Shown here: piece after piece, positions 1 to 10,726 of the stretch
Numbering within the stretch: position 1 is the stretch's first letter
Layout: every line of letters starts with the position of its first letter
Assembly (NCBI GenBank): GCA_016802295.1
Contig: JAESIW010000162.1
Span: 289,802 to 353,801, forward strand
Length of the DNA stretch: 64,000 nt
Reading direction: 5' to 3'
Source of the DNA: Brachionus rotundiformis
Lineage: Eukaryota; Rotifera; Eurotatoria; Ploima; Brachionidae
Translations under genes and position numbers: made by a program
The notes under the pieces: generated by a model
Database searches by the model: none
What the model was told of the DNA's origin: nothing
The model's input: the letters and a program-made list of their open reading frames with translations, nothing else

Positions 1-426
1 TTTAAATGAGAATGAGAATAAATCGTAGCCTTTTGCTAAAATTTATGCCTAAACGTGATTGTTTATCTAGATAGAACAAACAATGTTTTTTAGATTTAGC
101 TGCTAATAAGATAAAACTATGTTTTAAAGGAACATACCAAGATTGGTGTAGATAATGCATGCCTTGGTTGCTTATGCATTATTAACAAAATATTTATTTC
201 GAATTGATTTTCAGATTTTATAAAACTGATTCTGTTTTTGTTCAAAATAAAAACAAGGCAATCATTAACTTAATTTTAATTGACAAGCTAAAGTAAACAG
301 TTTTGCCATTAGTGTAAAATTTTTTATTTGATATCATTTTCAATTAATTTTGTTTAAATCAAATGAAACGCAAATACTTTTTGAAATTTTTTATTATTGT
401 TACGGACGCACAGTTATTGATGTTTC
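1..426. other. AT-rich stretch without a gene
   Basis: No open reading frame with coding character, no RNA gene and no clear repeat were seen on either strand. Confidence 0.5.
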
Positions 427-488
427 TAATCTGCAGACCCTAAGTTCACTGTCGTATTCTCACATGTTTTCTTATTATAAAATAACTT

Positions 489-1115
489 TTAATCTCGTAT
501 TTGAAAAAAAGTATTTTGTTTAATCTTGGAATATATACAAAACATGATATGAAAGGGACATTCAAGTTAGACATAGCACTGCTAAATAAGATGTTGGGGT
601 TGATCAGAAAATCGTATAAGTTCTTTGACATACATAACACTACACTTTTATACAAATCCCTTGTTAGACCACATCTAGAGTATGCCATTAGCTCATGGTA
701 TCCATTCTGTGTAAAAGATATAAATGAGTTGGAAAAAGTGCAAAGAAGAGCGACGAGACTGATGTCTGAGTTGGGAAAATTAAATTATACTGACAGATTG
801 AACAAAATGGATCTGAATAATGTTCAAATAAAAAGGCAAAGAGGCAATCTTATCTAAATGTTTAAAATTGTTAATAATTTAGAGGAGTTGAATCTCGTGA
901 ACGACGCATAAACAGAAAATATAACCTTCTGTCCCACAATAGAACTATTTATAGAGAGAAAATGAAGTATTTTCAACCAAGATTTAATTTCCTTAGATTT
1001 TATAGGGTCACGACAGTCTGGAACAAATTACCAACTGACAAAGTTAGTGCACAAAATTTGAACAGTTTTAAGGCTAAACTGGACGTCTGGATGTCTATGT
1101 CTATGTCTATGCTTG
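489..1115 (+). mobile_element. Decayed 3' end of a non-LTR retrotransposon (LINE) reverse transcriptase
   Basis: A 118-codon frame at 501-857 carries the conserved C-terminal block of LINE reverse transcriptases of the Jockey/CR1 type: LYKSLVRPHLEYA, a W, DI-LEKVQRRATRLM and a basic stretch. A stop at 855 and frame changes break it. The last block (WNKLP, then NSFKAKLD) continues in another frame at about 962-1110. The catalytic palm and any endonuclease are absent, so this is a dead 5'-truncated copy. Just after NSFKAKLD lies a short run of ATGTCT units, which looks like the microsatellite tail typical of LINE 3' ends. Confidence 0.8.
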
Positions 1116-1159
1116 AATACAAGTTCAAGTCGCAGTTCTATTTTACTACTAATCCCTAA

Positions 1160-1534
1160 TCTCGGTGATAACATTATTGTTGTGAGTTATTAAAAATCAG
1201 AACTTGTTAATAATTTTTATTTTAAAAGTTTATTTTCTTTTTGTTTATCTCATTCTAATTGAAAACATAAAAAAAAGTTAATTTTTATGTTTAGAAAATT
1301 AATGTTTGAAAAAGATCTAGTTTAAAAATATGCTTTAAGTTCATTAGGTTAAAAATTTATTAGTTCAAAAAAATTCAACTTTTTAAATTCATATTTTTTT
1401 TAAATTTTAAACTAAATTATTTTAAAAATAAAAATTCAAAATTTAGTATTTTTTTTATTTAAAAAGCTGATCAAATTTTAAATACAAACTATCTATAGAA
1501 ATTTTTGTTTAATTATCACATTATTTGGAAAAAT
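1160..1534. other. AT-rich spacer
   Basis: Only AT-rich sequence lies between the LINE remnant and the 3' end of the CBM14 gene. No gene was seen. Confidence 0.5.
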
Positions 1535-2157
1535 TTATTTTTTCAACCAGTGTGAAGCATATGTGTAGTATACTTGTGATGGATAGTTGCATACAGAGAA
1601 TCTTGAATCAAATACTAAACCACTTGGACAGCTTCTGACATATGTAACTCCAGGAGTAGTGTCGCATTGAATGTATCTAGATGGATCATGTGGGAACGGG
1701 TGGAGGAACAAACGCGAAGCAATATTGATGGTACTGCAAGGTGTCGAGACTTAAAAAATAATTGGTTAAAGTGTCCATAAATTCTAATTTAGACTAATGA
1801 GTAAATTACTAATGGCACAGCTAGTGAATCGGCAAGCGTGCAATCCGCTCCATAAACCGCAAGTTCCTGGACATTGGACTGGACAAGTGGCTACAGCTGC
1901 ACAACTAGATACAGTGAAAGTATAAGTTGGATAAGCGTAGTACCAGTTGTAATAGTGATATGGGTAGCCATAATAGCCCCATACACCTTAATTTACAATT
2001 AATTTAGTTTTAAATGCGTTTTAATAGTTATTATTGATGATATCAGACCTCCTTTTGTTTCGCCTACAAGATTGGTGTAATTGGCACTGGCGGCCTCTAC
2101 GCTCAAGAAGCTGCACAAGTAAAATAAGCACACTAGGGCTAATAATTTTCTATTCAT
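1535..2157 (-). CDS. Secreted chitin-binding (CBM14/peritrophin-A) protein, 166 aa
   Basis: Three exons join in frame with GT/AG introns of about 60 bp: 2157-2049, 1986-1810 and 1749-1535 (501 nt, 166 aa). The protein starts MNRKLLALVCLFYLCSFLSV, a classic signal peptide. A Tyr-rich stretch and a Cys-rich block (CAAVATCPVQCPGTCG) follow. The last exon holds a chitin-binding type 2 domain: HPFPHDPSRYIQCD, then SCPSGLVFD and SVCNYP, with the expected cysteines. It is probably a structural protein of a chitinous matrix such as cuticle, eggshell or gut lining. A TATAAAA box sits about 65-75 bp upstream of the start on this strand. The exons are individually too short to stand out, but the domain match is clear. 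Confidence 0.85.
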
Positions 2158-2220
2158 TTTTGACTGCTGCTTTTATTTGGTTTAATTTTTGAATGAAAAT
2201 TAGACTGAAGCTGTCAGCCT

Positions 2221-2230
2221 TTTTATAACA
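2221..2230 (-). promoter_or_regulatory. TATA box of the CBM14 gene
   Basis: Read on the minus strand, a TATAAAA motif lies about 65-75 bp before the CBM14 start codon. This fits a transcription start about 30 bp downstream and a short leader. Confidence 0.5.
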
Positions 2231-2969
2231 AAAGATAAAGCTGTTGTTTAATTATAAGACAACGAAATAAGCATTTTGGTTAAAAGGCGACATTTAATCA
2301 AGGATTTTGGTAAAAAGCTTCATTTTACTATTCAATATTTGAAAGGTAAATGTTTTATGGAATGACATTATAGTAAGTTTTTCGACCTTTTTGTTTTTGA
2401 AAAAAATTAAAAATGTAGTACAATAAAGTTTTTTTAATTCGAAAGGTTTTTTTTTCTGATATTTTTAAATAAATATTTTTTTCAAATAAATTTATCTCTC
2501 TTTTTGTATTTGTTCTTTTTGAAGATGTCAATTGTTTTGAAAATTTGCCACAATACCAAAAATTTTCAAAAGACTCTTAATTATGAATTTAAATTCAAGC
2601 GGCAAACTACCAAATTCTAAATTAAAAGAATTAAAAATATATATTCTTACTAAATATCTATTAAGGATATATTTTTCTATTCTAATACAAATAGTCAATA
2701 TGTTCAATTATTTTATACGAAAAATTTGAATTTTTAAATTTTGTTAAAACAGACTGTAATGATATGTTGGTGATTTTCGAGATTTTAGCTGGACCAATTC
2801 AGAAAATTTGAATTACTCAGCCTTTTTATCGCATAAAATTTGTTTATTTTAATACATTAAAAACAATATACAAATAAAATAAATAATGGTTTGAATAAGT
2901 CTTGATGATAAAAGAATATAAAAAGGATGTAATCATTTGATTTTTCAAAATTTTCAAAAAAAATTTTGT
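2231..2969. repeat. AT-rich spacer with a degenerate outer copy of the ribozyme-element left arm
   Basis: No gene was seen. At about 2880-2980 a degraded version of the left-arm pattern (a TATA-like run, GGATG, then a poly-T/A stretch) precedes the better copy at 2970-3169, spaced by about 190 bp. The arms therefore look like a decayed tandem repeat. Confidence 0.4.
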
Positions 2970-3169
2970 TTTAATTAAAATATTTCGAATTTTAAGTATT
3001 TTTTATCAAAAGTTATATAAATTAGTTAAATTAGCTAAATTGGTTAAATTAGTTAAATTAGTTTCAATGAGTCATGTAGTCAAAAGGGTATAAATAGGAT
3101 GACATTTTGGACATTTTAAGTCATTTCATTTTTTAAATTTTTGAAAAAACAAAATTTTAAAAAATGTTA
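2970..3169 (+). repeat. Left arm of the twister-flanked element, copy 1
   Basis: This AT-rich arm of about 200 bp is shared with the flank of copy 3 (30425-30617) and, reverse-complemented, with copies 2 and 4. Its best-kept part contains TCAAAAGGGTATAAATAGGA, a strong TATA-box-like sequence about 75-80 bp before the first ribozyme. Confidence 0.75.
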
Positions 3170-3228
3170 GTCACCATAACTCTGCCGATCCGCAGGTCCC
3201 AAGCCCTGATGAAAAAAGAGGAGGGTGG
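3170..3228 (+). ncRNA. Twister ribozyme, left, copy 1
   Basis: Pairings visible by eye: P1 CACCA with UGGUG, P2 CUC with GAG, P4 CAGG with CCUG closing the loop UCCCAAGC. The loop CCC can form the T1 pseudoknot with the GGG of GGAGGG. The expected cleavage is U^A just before ACUCUGCC. Class features are established knowledge; self-cleavage here is inferred. Confidence 0.8.
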
Positions 3229-3586
3229 TGGCAGCCACATGCATCGTATGTGTGTGTGGTCTTTCACGTAGTCTGCAGAAGAGCTGTATGGCGGGTACAT
3301 AGGCCTACGGGTCTTTGTCCAAGTCTTGTCGTATGAGGGCGCCGCTGGCTTCGACCATCTCCCAGTATAGAATCCGAAAGGAGCGAGAATCTGCTGTACA
3401 GCTGACCCTCTGCAGATAGTACGTAACTTTGGAAGCCTTAAGTTAAGACTTTTTCTCAATTGAAAGAGAGAAGTCGCTTGGTTTGTGGTTCCAAGCTAGT
3501 CTAAATAGTTGCCGAGTTCGCAGCCTTGTGCTCGGATGAGTGGCGCTGTTTATGATGAACGTCCCACTGGCTTCTTAGGGAAAGAC

Positions 3587-3644
3587 GCCGTCATAACTCT
3601 GCCAAAGCCGGTCCCAAGCCCGGTTGCGAAAAGAGGAGGGTGAC
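3587..3644 (+). ncRNA. Twister ribozyme, right, copy 1
   Basis: P1 is GUCA with UGAC, P2 CUC with GAG, P4 CCGG with CCGG around UCCCAAGC, and T1 CCC with GGG. P1 and P4 differ in sequence from the left ribozyme but keep pairing. Confidence 0.85.
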
Positions 3645-4160
3645 TTAAAATTAATTAATTTTGTTTATATCAATAATTTAAATTCAAAATTTTTATTTAT
3701 ATCTTATAACAAACAATTTTTCAATTAAATCAATGATATATTATCTTTTAAAAGTTATAAATACAAATCAATTTTCAAATAATGTTTTATTTACAAAGAA
3801 TTTTAACTTTTTATTTTTGAATGAATTTTTGAAAAATTGATATTTAAATCTCTCGTTTCTTCACAATCTAATTTTTTTTAGAATTGATTTCAGATGATTT
3901 TATTTTATTTTTTGGCTTAAAATTTTGCAAAAATAAAAAATTTTTCAAAATTTTTAAATTTTATCAATTTTTAATGATCAATCAATTATTACCAAAAAAT
4001 TAAATAAACATAAAAAAATGCAAATTTTACAGACTTAAACTGCTCCTAACCTCATATTTAAATCTTTTAACATGGTCAGGATTTTTACTCCACAACCATA
4101 TAAAATTCAAAAGTTTTTTATATATTATTTGTGAATAATATGCATTGTAGAATTAACTAG
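3645..4160 (+). repeat. Right arm of the twister-flanked element, copy 1
   Basis: This AT-rich module matches, reverse-complemented, 10724-11180 next to copy 2. It begins TTAAAATTAATTAATTTTG and ends ATTGTAGAATTAACTAG. In copy 2 the sequence directly after the matching end is a remnant of another ribozyme, so the module boundary is real. Confidence 0.7.
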
Positions 4161-6060
4161 AATTTTTTGATCTTTATATACAAAAAATTATATAAACAAA
4201 TAAAAAACATTCATTTTATTCGTTAAGCGAATTTTTTTAGTCTAAACTTATTATAAATAGCAAAAATTTTATTAATTTTGAATGTAGAGGATTTATAAGA
4301 GAAAAGGCAAATTTAATTATTTCTTAAAGTTCATAAAAATGTTAAATATTTCTCAATAAATCGTTTAGTTTATTAAAAGTATTTAGAATTTTGTTAAATA
4401 ATTGACTTCAGTTTAAAACCATACATAGATTATTGGTCTTTCCTTTGTCCATAGTTGTTAAAAAGCCATTGAATGCTATTCAGTGGCAAATTATTATATT
4501 TCTTTTCTGAGTAGTATGAAAAATATCTGTAAAATGATTCTCTTTGATTTATTTCATTAACATGTCTATTGCCATGTGGTCTTTTTTGTACTTTTTTAGA
4601 CAAAATTGATACCAATATTTAAAATAATTTTTAAGAACAATTTAATAGAGGGTCAAATTGATAAAAAAGCAAGACTGAATTCATAACGACTGCTATAGCC
4701 TGAATGGCTAAGCGTAAACTTTTAATAAAATAAATTAAAAACTTGGCCTGATTGTTGTATCTGATGATTTATTATCATTGCTACAATTACTTTCAGTAGT
4801 CTCATAAACTGTAAATAAAGTTTGAGCCAGTTTGTTGACGGACCATTATTTGTTCAAAAGAAACCATTGTTTGTTTTCTATTTAGGCATTGGAACTAATA
4901 ATTTTGGTAATGTATCAATATATTTATTGAACAAAATATAAATAAAGCCAAAAATTAAATTAATTTATACATATTTAAATGAGACTGTAACCAGTAAGGA
5001 GTCAATCAATTAAAACATCTTATATACTTAATTAAGGATTCCTTAGAAATTCTAAAAGAGCATAAAAATCTTAATTAATCTCATAAACTGTAAATAGAAG
5101 CAAAAAATGTGCCAATATTTAACAAACTTATGTAGCTTTTCTAAATTTTTTTAATAACTAAAATTGTTTCAATTGAGTATCAATTAATTATTTTTCCAAA
5201 TTAATTTTGAAGTTAATGATTGATGTACAGAGGTAGACTTTTCGATTTATTAAGAAATTAAATCGTTGCATGCAACTTTTTACATCTGCTCCAACTATAC
5301 ATTTGTAATGTCTTCTTAAGCCATACGACTAATTTCGAGAATAATTTATACCATTTTCATAATTGATAATTTCATATCTGCTAATAATTTTAAAAAGTTG
5401 GACAAAATCTTTCCTCATCCGTCTTCTTTTGAAGCTTAGATTAGATTAAAAAGTTAAGATAATCAAGATCAAATTTTATTAAGGACTTTTAAAATAAATT
5501 AAATTTTAAAAAATAAAAATTTAATCAATTCGGCCATCTATGCCAATTAAGTCTAACCAAAAATTTTAATAATAAAGAAAATTAATTTCAATTAATTGAC
5601 TCTAAAAATAAACACATGACAAATGACGCTAAAATTATTTGGCGCAATATTATTAATCACTAGATTAGAGCAAGAAAAAATATCGACAATCAGACAAAAT
5701 TTGTGTCGCTTTCAAATTATTGTAGACAAATTTAACTTGCATATGTATTTAAAATGTATTCAATTTTATATTTAGAAAAAATAAAATATATATATAAAAA
5801 TTGCCTCGATCCGATCGGGCATGATAGAAATTTATAAATTTTATTAAAATAAAAAATCCAAGTTTAAAACTTACACGTTTAGTCAGCAAAGAGTGTTCAC
5901 TTGCTTTCACCTTTTGCACGCATTTTAAAATAACAAAATGGCGAGCAATCCATAACCAGTCTACATTCTAATTAGTTGGCCTCTTCTCTCCTTCTCCTAG
6001 TTCTTAAAAAAAAATCACTCACGCATTCTAAAAATAAATAATATTTATAGATAAGTCGTG
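4161..6060. other. AT-rich intergenic region upstream of DEK
   Basis: No convincing gene was seen. A 61-codon frame at 4430-4615 (minus) has no recognisable domain. The phrase CTCATAAACTGTAAATA occurs near 4801 and again near 5081. The DEK leader contains CAAAATGGCG near 5935, which resembles a YY1-type promoter element, and a very short upstream frame starting at that ATG. Confidence 0.5.
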
Positions 6061-6087
6061 TGTTCATTTTGAATGAATTAGAGCGAA

Positions 6088-7909
6088 ATGTCCGAAAAGC
6101 CAGAACAAACAAAAGCAGAGAGTCAGAGCGACGAGGTCACGGCTCCGATAGTCGAAGAGCCGAGCAACAACAGCAACAACGGGGAGCCGGCCGAGGTGCC
6201 CAAGGCCGAAGAGGCCGAGGCCCAGGTGGAAGAAGTCAAAGAGCACATAGAGGTGGTGCCCTCGGGGGACGCGGTGCAAGTGAGCGAGACAATTCAGCAC
6301 GCTGAGCACAGCGAAAAGAGGCAGGAGGGCACCGAGAGCGAGTCGCACACGCAAGAGGACAAGAGCAAGGAGTCCACTGCTGAAGTGGCCGTGAACGACG
6401 AATCGCTCAAGGTCGAGACCAAATCTGAGCAGACCACCAGCGAGGAGAAGACCGAGGACAAGGTGGTCACCAAGCGCACCACCCGTGGTCGAGTCTCCAG
6501 GACCGCCAAGAGCGGCAATGCTGTCTCTACCGAGACGGTCGAAGTGGTCGAGGAGAAAAAGCCCGTCGAGGAAAAGACCGAGGAAAAAGAGGCAGAGGAG
6601 AAGGCCGTCGGGCCCGCCGAGACCCCTAAGCGCGGCCGTGGCCGACAGCCCAAGCGAAAAGCAACTTCGCCTCCTCAAAAAACAGAAACTCCTAAAAAGA
6701 CAAAAATCGAGTCGCCAAGCGACGAACAAGAAGCTCAAAAAGACAAAGATGTTCGTAAGTGACTAACTAATTAGCCAACAATTAACTAAACAAAACTAAT
6801 TTAATATTTTAATTTAATCCATCCAATCAATCAGCTCTATTGGAACAATCCCTTACTGTCGAAGGCAAACGTCAACGCAAAACGACACAACGTTTAGAGT
6901 TGAATGTCAAAGAATCAAGCAGTAAACACTCCTATACTCCTCAAGTATACTAATAATGATAAAATTTTATTCCCACCCCATCCACCCTTCTTTCTTTGTT
7001 TTTTTTTGTTTTAAATTTTGTTTTGTTTTGTTTAATCCGAATAAAGTTGTTTAACAGTTGTCTTGTATTTTTTGACTAATTATTCCTCTTGGACGAGCTT
7101 TGTTTATTTTGGACCGCTGGTGACTAATTTTGTTTATTATTAAGGGAAAAGGAAAAGCGCTCGGCGATATAGCGAGAATATGCCACTTTATAGATAAGAC
7201 AACTGCTGATAATATGCGCCAATTGTACAGACTGTGCATGGGCTACAACCCCAAGCACAAAGAGATCAAAAAAACGCTCAAGACTTTTAACGGTTTTGAG
7301 TTTGAGCGCGACTCGGCCGATTATGAGAGAAAGGCCGAGTTTTTGGACAAGATAACGGTGAGTGGACTCAAGCAGATGTGTGACGTGCTCGATTTGGAGC
7401 GGAGCGGGAACAAAGAGGCGCTCAGAGAGAGGATAATGGAGTTTTTGATGGAGCCGGTGGACTCTGGGCGCCCGGTGCCGGCGGCCAAGGCGCGCGGCAG
7501 AGCCAAGGGGCGCCCCAAGTCAAAGAAAGGTCAAAGCGAGGAGTCAATGGAGGTGGAGGAGAGCGACGACTCGGATGAGAGTCACAGCCAGGCCGATGAG
7601 TCCAAAGAGGCCGAGCCAGAACCAGCCGAAGATGAGAAACAGGAACAGAATGGCAAAGAGACCGACAAGACTGACCAGCCACCGAGTGTAATTTTGAAGC
7701 CGTATGAATTCCCGCTTAATTAATTTTAATATTTGTAGGAGGACGAGTTGAAGAAGACCATCAAGGAGATAATCGATATGGCCAATTTGGACAAGGTGAC
7801 CATGAAAAAAGTCATTCAAGACGTGTACGCCAAGTATCCAGAGCATAATCTGAACGACCAAAAGAGCCTAATCAAAAAGTTTGTCAAAGAATTGCTCGAA
7901 GTTCAGTAG
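6088..7909 (+). CDS. DEK: DEK-like chromatin protein, 496 aa
   Basis: Four exons join in frame: 6088-6754, 6835-6944, 7145-7687 and 7739-7909 (1491 nt). Residues 1-222 form an acidic Glu/Lys-rich tail with basic patches (KRGRGRQPKRK). The conserved DEK core follows: QGKGKALGDIARI, then FNGFEFERDSADYERK, and a SAP-type motif in ITVSGLKQMCDVLDLERSGN near residues 330-350. The last exon is the DEK C-terminal domain (DELKKTIKEI, then VTMKKVIQDVYAKYP). DEK binds DNA and histones and acts in the nucleus in chromatin architecture. The order tail-SAP-acidic linker-C-terminal domain matches the family; the N-terminal tail is longer than in vertebrate DEK. The exons are markedly GC-richer than the surroundings. 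Confidence 0.93.
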
Positions 7910-8365
7910 CATGAGTATTGGCATGAGAATAAGGAAAAAAAGCCTGGATGGACTGTTTTAGAATTATATTTTTTTCTCTATATATATATAAAAAAATTTT
8001 TTTTTTTTGTTTATTGTTGATGTTATTTTTGTCGGTTTACATAATGTGAATGCTTTTTTAAATTGAGTTAGAATTCGACTTTTTATCGAATTGTGTTTAA
8101 AACAAAATAGTGTAAACACAAACTTGTTTTTGTTTGCTGTTGTTAGAAATTTTTTCTCTTTTTAAATTCATTTTGTTTCCAAAGTCAAACAAAAATCATT
8201 ATAAATACTTGAATTTTTTGTTGAATAAATCCAACATTTGGTAAAAATTTGTATCTTTGAAAAGTCCCAATAAGAGTATTAAAAAATAACGGCAAATTCA
8301 GTCCACAATTAGCGCCGTTAGTTGGCTATCTCTTGGCGCCAGTTCATGTGTTAACGCCCATCAAT
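7910..8365. other. DEK 3' region and spacer
   Basis: Includes a TA microsatellite and T-run near 7979-8010 and an AATAAA-type signal near 8224. No gene was seen. Confidence 0.5.
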
Positions 8366-9120
8366 ATAAATGCTATTTATTTATTTATTCAAGTTTGAGT
8401 TTAAGTCCCATGGACAAATTAAAGTATATATAAATTTAAAAGAAATAAAAAGAAAAAAAAAACACAATTATTTACAAAAATCTATCTTTAAAAGATCATT
8501 TGATAAATCATAAAATTTAAAGTAAGCTAAGTTTAATTCCTTATTTAATTTGATTATCGCCACAACAAATTTGATTGAATCCAACCAGACCATGATTTTC
8601 TTTGATAAATAAATGATCAATTATTGCTATAGAAGTCTTCAAACTATAGCCCATTACATCAATATGAGTTTTTTCTTCATATTATTTAGTTGTTTGCAAA
8701 AGGAGGTATTTTTCTGATCAAACTTTGTATAGTTATCGCGAAGGAAAGTCAAGATATTCCAACAAACTGAGCTATTTTTTAATTGCTTTAAAAAGAATAT
8801 CTTGTGTCTCATGTAAAGTTGTTCAATCATCTCTAAGTGTAAGGTTTCTAGCAGAGATCTAGTTCTTGAAAATTTCTTTATTCCCAGTGCTCTTTTAATT
8901 AATAATTTTTGTCTTATTCATTTGTGTCTAGTTCATTTAGTTTATTTTCACTAATAAAGACCAAATCTCCATGAGTAATTGACAATGTCGAGATGTATTT
9001 GCTTGTATTACACTATCATCACAATAAACTATAATAGAGACATTCACCCCATTTATGGAAGCACCAAGTTTTAGATCAGTACATTCGTTTAGTAGATCAT
9101 TTATAAAAAAGTTAAACAAG
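8366..9120 (-). mobile_element. Decayed LINE fragment with a TAAA tail
   Basis: On the minus strand 9119-8937 encodes FNFFINDLLNECTDLKLG and then VYCDD, the palm active-site motif (usually YADD) of a non-LTR reverse transcriptase. Further along, around 8900-8700, a C-terminal block reads RALGIKKFSRTRSLLETLHL. The fragment closes with repeats of TAAA at about 8375-8390, a usual LINE 3' tail. Stops and deletions make it non-functional. It belongs to a different LINE lineage from the fragments at 489-1115 and 9320-9720. Confidence 0.75.
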
Positions 9121-9221
9121 TATGGCGATAAATATAAATTCTATGTTATAACAATTAAAATTAATTGGCTGGAAAATTCTAGAGTTTATTTGAAGCCCGA
9201 GGACAGCCTAAAAATTTTGAA

Positions 9222-9301
9222 GGTGCTGAAATTTTTGTAATTTTTTGGGGATCTACTTGCTCTCTCGCAATCCCCGATCAAATTTCACGAATTTCAGCAC
9301 C
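9222..9301. repeat. Nested foldback (hairpin) sequence
   Basis: An outer arm GGTGCTGAAATT (9222-9233) pairs with AATTTCAGCACC (9290-9301). Inside it GGGGAT (9247-9252) pairs with ATCCCC (9270-9275), and TTGC pairs with GCAA around a TCTCTC loop. Confidence 0.75.
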
Positions 9302-9319
9302 ACCAGCTTAATCTGATCA

Positions 9320-9720
9320 TCGGGCCAAAAAAGCTAATATGCTGCTGGGATAATTATCTAAAGCGTTCAACCCATGGTCAATTGGTACGTTCAGGAACAA
9401 AATTGGTCAAGTCACTTAGGCATCTATCTTATGAGAAGAGATTAGAGAAGTTGGAACTTACTACCCTGAACAAAAGAAGAGAGATAGGAGATCTTGTCGA
9501 ATTTTCAAGATAACTAATGGTTTTAACAAAGTCAAGTGGATCTTAAATCTAGGTCTCTTTTCTATGTGAGAAAAAAGAAAAGAGGATACATGATTGCAAG
9601 AGACCTCCAAATACAGTCTTACAAATGAGAAGAGCGAGTATACGTGTTAAAAAAGATTTCGTTAGAGCGCGAAGCAGTCCTTAAAGTGTTGCAGACTATT
9701 AGTTCAAGTTAAATAGGAGT
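9320..9720 (+). mobile_element. Decayed LINE 3' fragment
   Basis: Broken frames read KKANMLLG and then SLRHLSYEKRLEKL, TTLNKRREIGDLVEF. This is the standard C-terminal block after the reverse transcriptase of Jockey/CR1-type LINEs. The central block (YKSLVRPHLEYA) is deleted and several stops occur. Confidence 0.75.
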
Positions 9721-10499
9721 GTAGGAGTTGAAGCAAGGACAGGTTTTTTATAGAAATAAAAGCTTATCAAAGCCTAAACATTCTCTCATTATTTATCTGA
9801 AATGCGCTTAGTAAGTTATTCAACTTGCCTTAGCTTAGCATTAATAAAGATATAACTATCTTTGAATAAATTTTGTTTTTACTTACTTAAAAGATCACAA
9901 GCTATACTGAGCTAATGAATTTAAATCAAAAATTATCATTCATTCGATTATTTACTTATAAATAATGTGATTTATTTAAAAGAAAATTCATGAATCATAT
10001 CAATTTTCTTTCTTGCAACAACAATACAAATTTAAACTCAGTGCCTCAATTATATATGGTATTTAATCTATTAAACAAAATTTGACTTATAGATTAAAAC
10101 CTACAGATCAAGCAAAAGTTTCTAGTCGAGTTAAACAAATAGTTACCATCATTCGAATATTTTTTCGTTTTTGTAACTTTACAAGACCGAATTTGTTGAA
10201 AAATATATTGAGTAAATGTAAATTATTGTAAAAAAAAAGAATACAGAAAAACTAAACCAATTATAAAATTAGAAAAGCAGTAGCAGATTTACACAATTCG
10301 GATCTCTGATCAGAAAATGTGCAGACTATCAATTTGAGAAATATTTTGAACTTAATAGATTATAATAAACTCTATAAAATAGAATTGTTTTTGTTGAATT
10401 GAATGATTAATCAATTAAAATGAACGAAAATAATGGAAAGTTAAATTAATTTTAGGAAAAGAGTTAAAGCTTTAAAAAAAATTATCATAAAATTCAACA
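9721..10499. other. AT-rich intergenic sequence
   Basis: Nothing recognisable was seen on either strand. Confidence 0.45.
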
Positions 10500-10704
10500 G
10501 CTCGAATAGAATGATAAAACAAAGAGTTCTTAATTACAAGAAATACTAATTCAAGGTTAGAATCCTCAATAAATTTTTAAAAACATCATATTTTCTTTTG
10601 ACAATGATAGTATCATTGATTCAATTGAAAAATTGTTTGTTATAAGATATAAATAAAAATTTTGAATTTAAATTATTTATATAAACAAAATTAATTAATT
10701 TTAA
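10500..10704 (-). repeat. Degenerate second right arm of the twister-flanked element
   Basis: Reading on the minus strand, the arm pattern that follows copy 2 at 11180 starts again after the ribozyme remnant at 10705-10726. It stays clear for about 110 bp and then becomes weak. It indicates a dimeric, tandem arrangement. Confidence 0.55.
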
Positions 10705-10726
10705 GTCACCCTGCTCTTTTCTTCTA
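10705..10726 (-). ncRNA. Remnant 3' end of a third twister ribozyme
   Basis: Minus strand reads AGAAAAGAGCAGGGTGAC, matching the 3' part of the right ribozyme with one change in GGAGGG. The rest of the ribozyme is missing. It sits between two right-arm copies. Confidence 0.6.

Larger units (their letters stand above)
3170..3644 (+). mobile_element. Twister-flanked retrozyme-like element, copy 1
   Basis: This 475 bp core is repeated at 11181-11657 (minus), 30618-31091 (plus) and 57181-57655 (minus). It begins GTCACC and ends GGTGAC. Both ends carry a block matching the twister ribozyme consensus (UAACUCUGCC, GGUCCCAAGCCC, AGAGGAGGG). Predicted cleavage (U^A) falls at 3177/3178 and 3594/3595, giving a 417 nt unit. 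No conserved reading frame is present. The antisense 100-codon frame at 3157-3459 is disrupted in copies 2 and 3. Confidence 0.85.

Noticed and set aside
3157..3459. 100-codon frame on the minus strand of element copy 1 as a gene
   Set aside because: It overlaps the ribozyme antisense, and other copies have frameshifts and a stop, so it is not under protein selection.
4430..4615. 61-codon minus-strand frame
   Set aside because: AT-rich composition, no domain, no exon partners.
6064..6738. 224-codon minus-strand frame opposite DEK
   Set aside because: It is a shadow of the acidic DEK exon; the plus strand carries the conserved protein.
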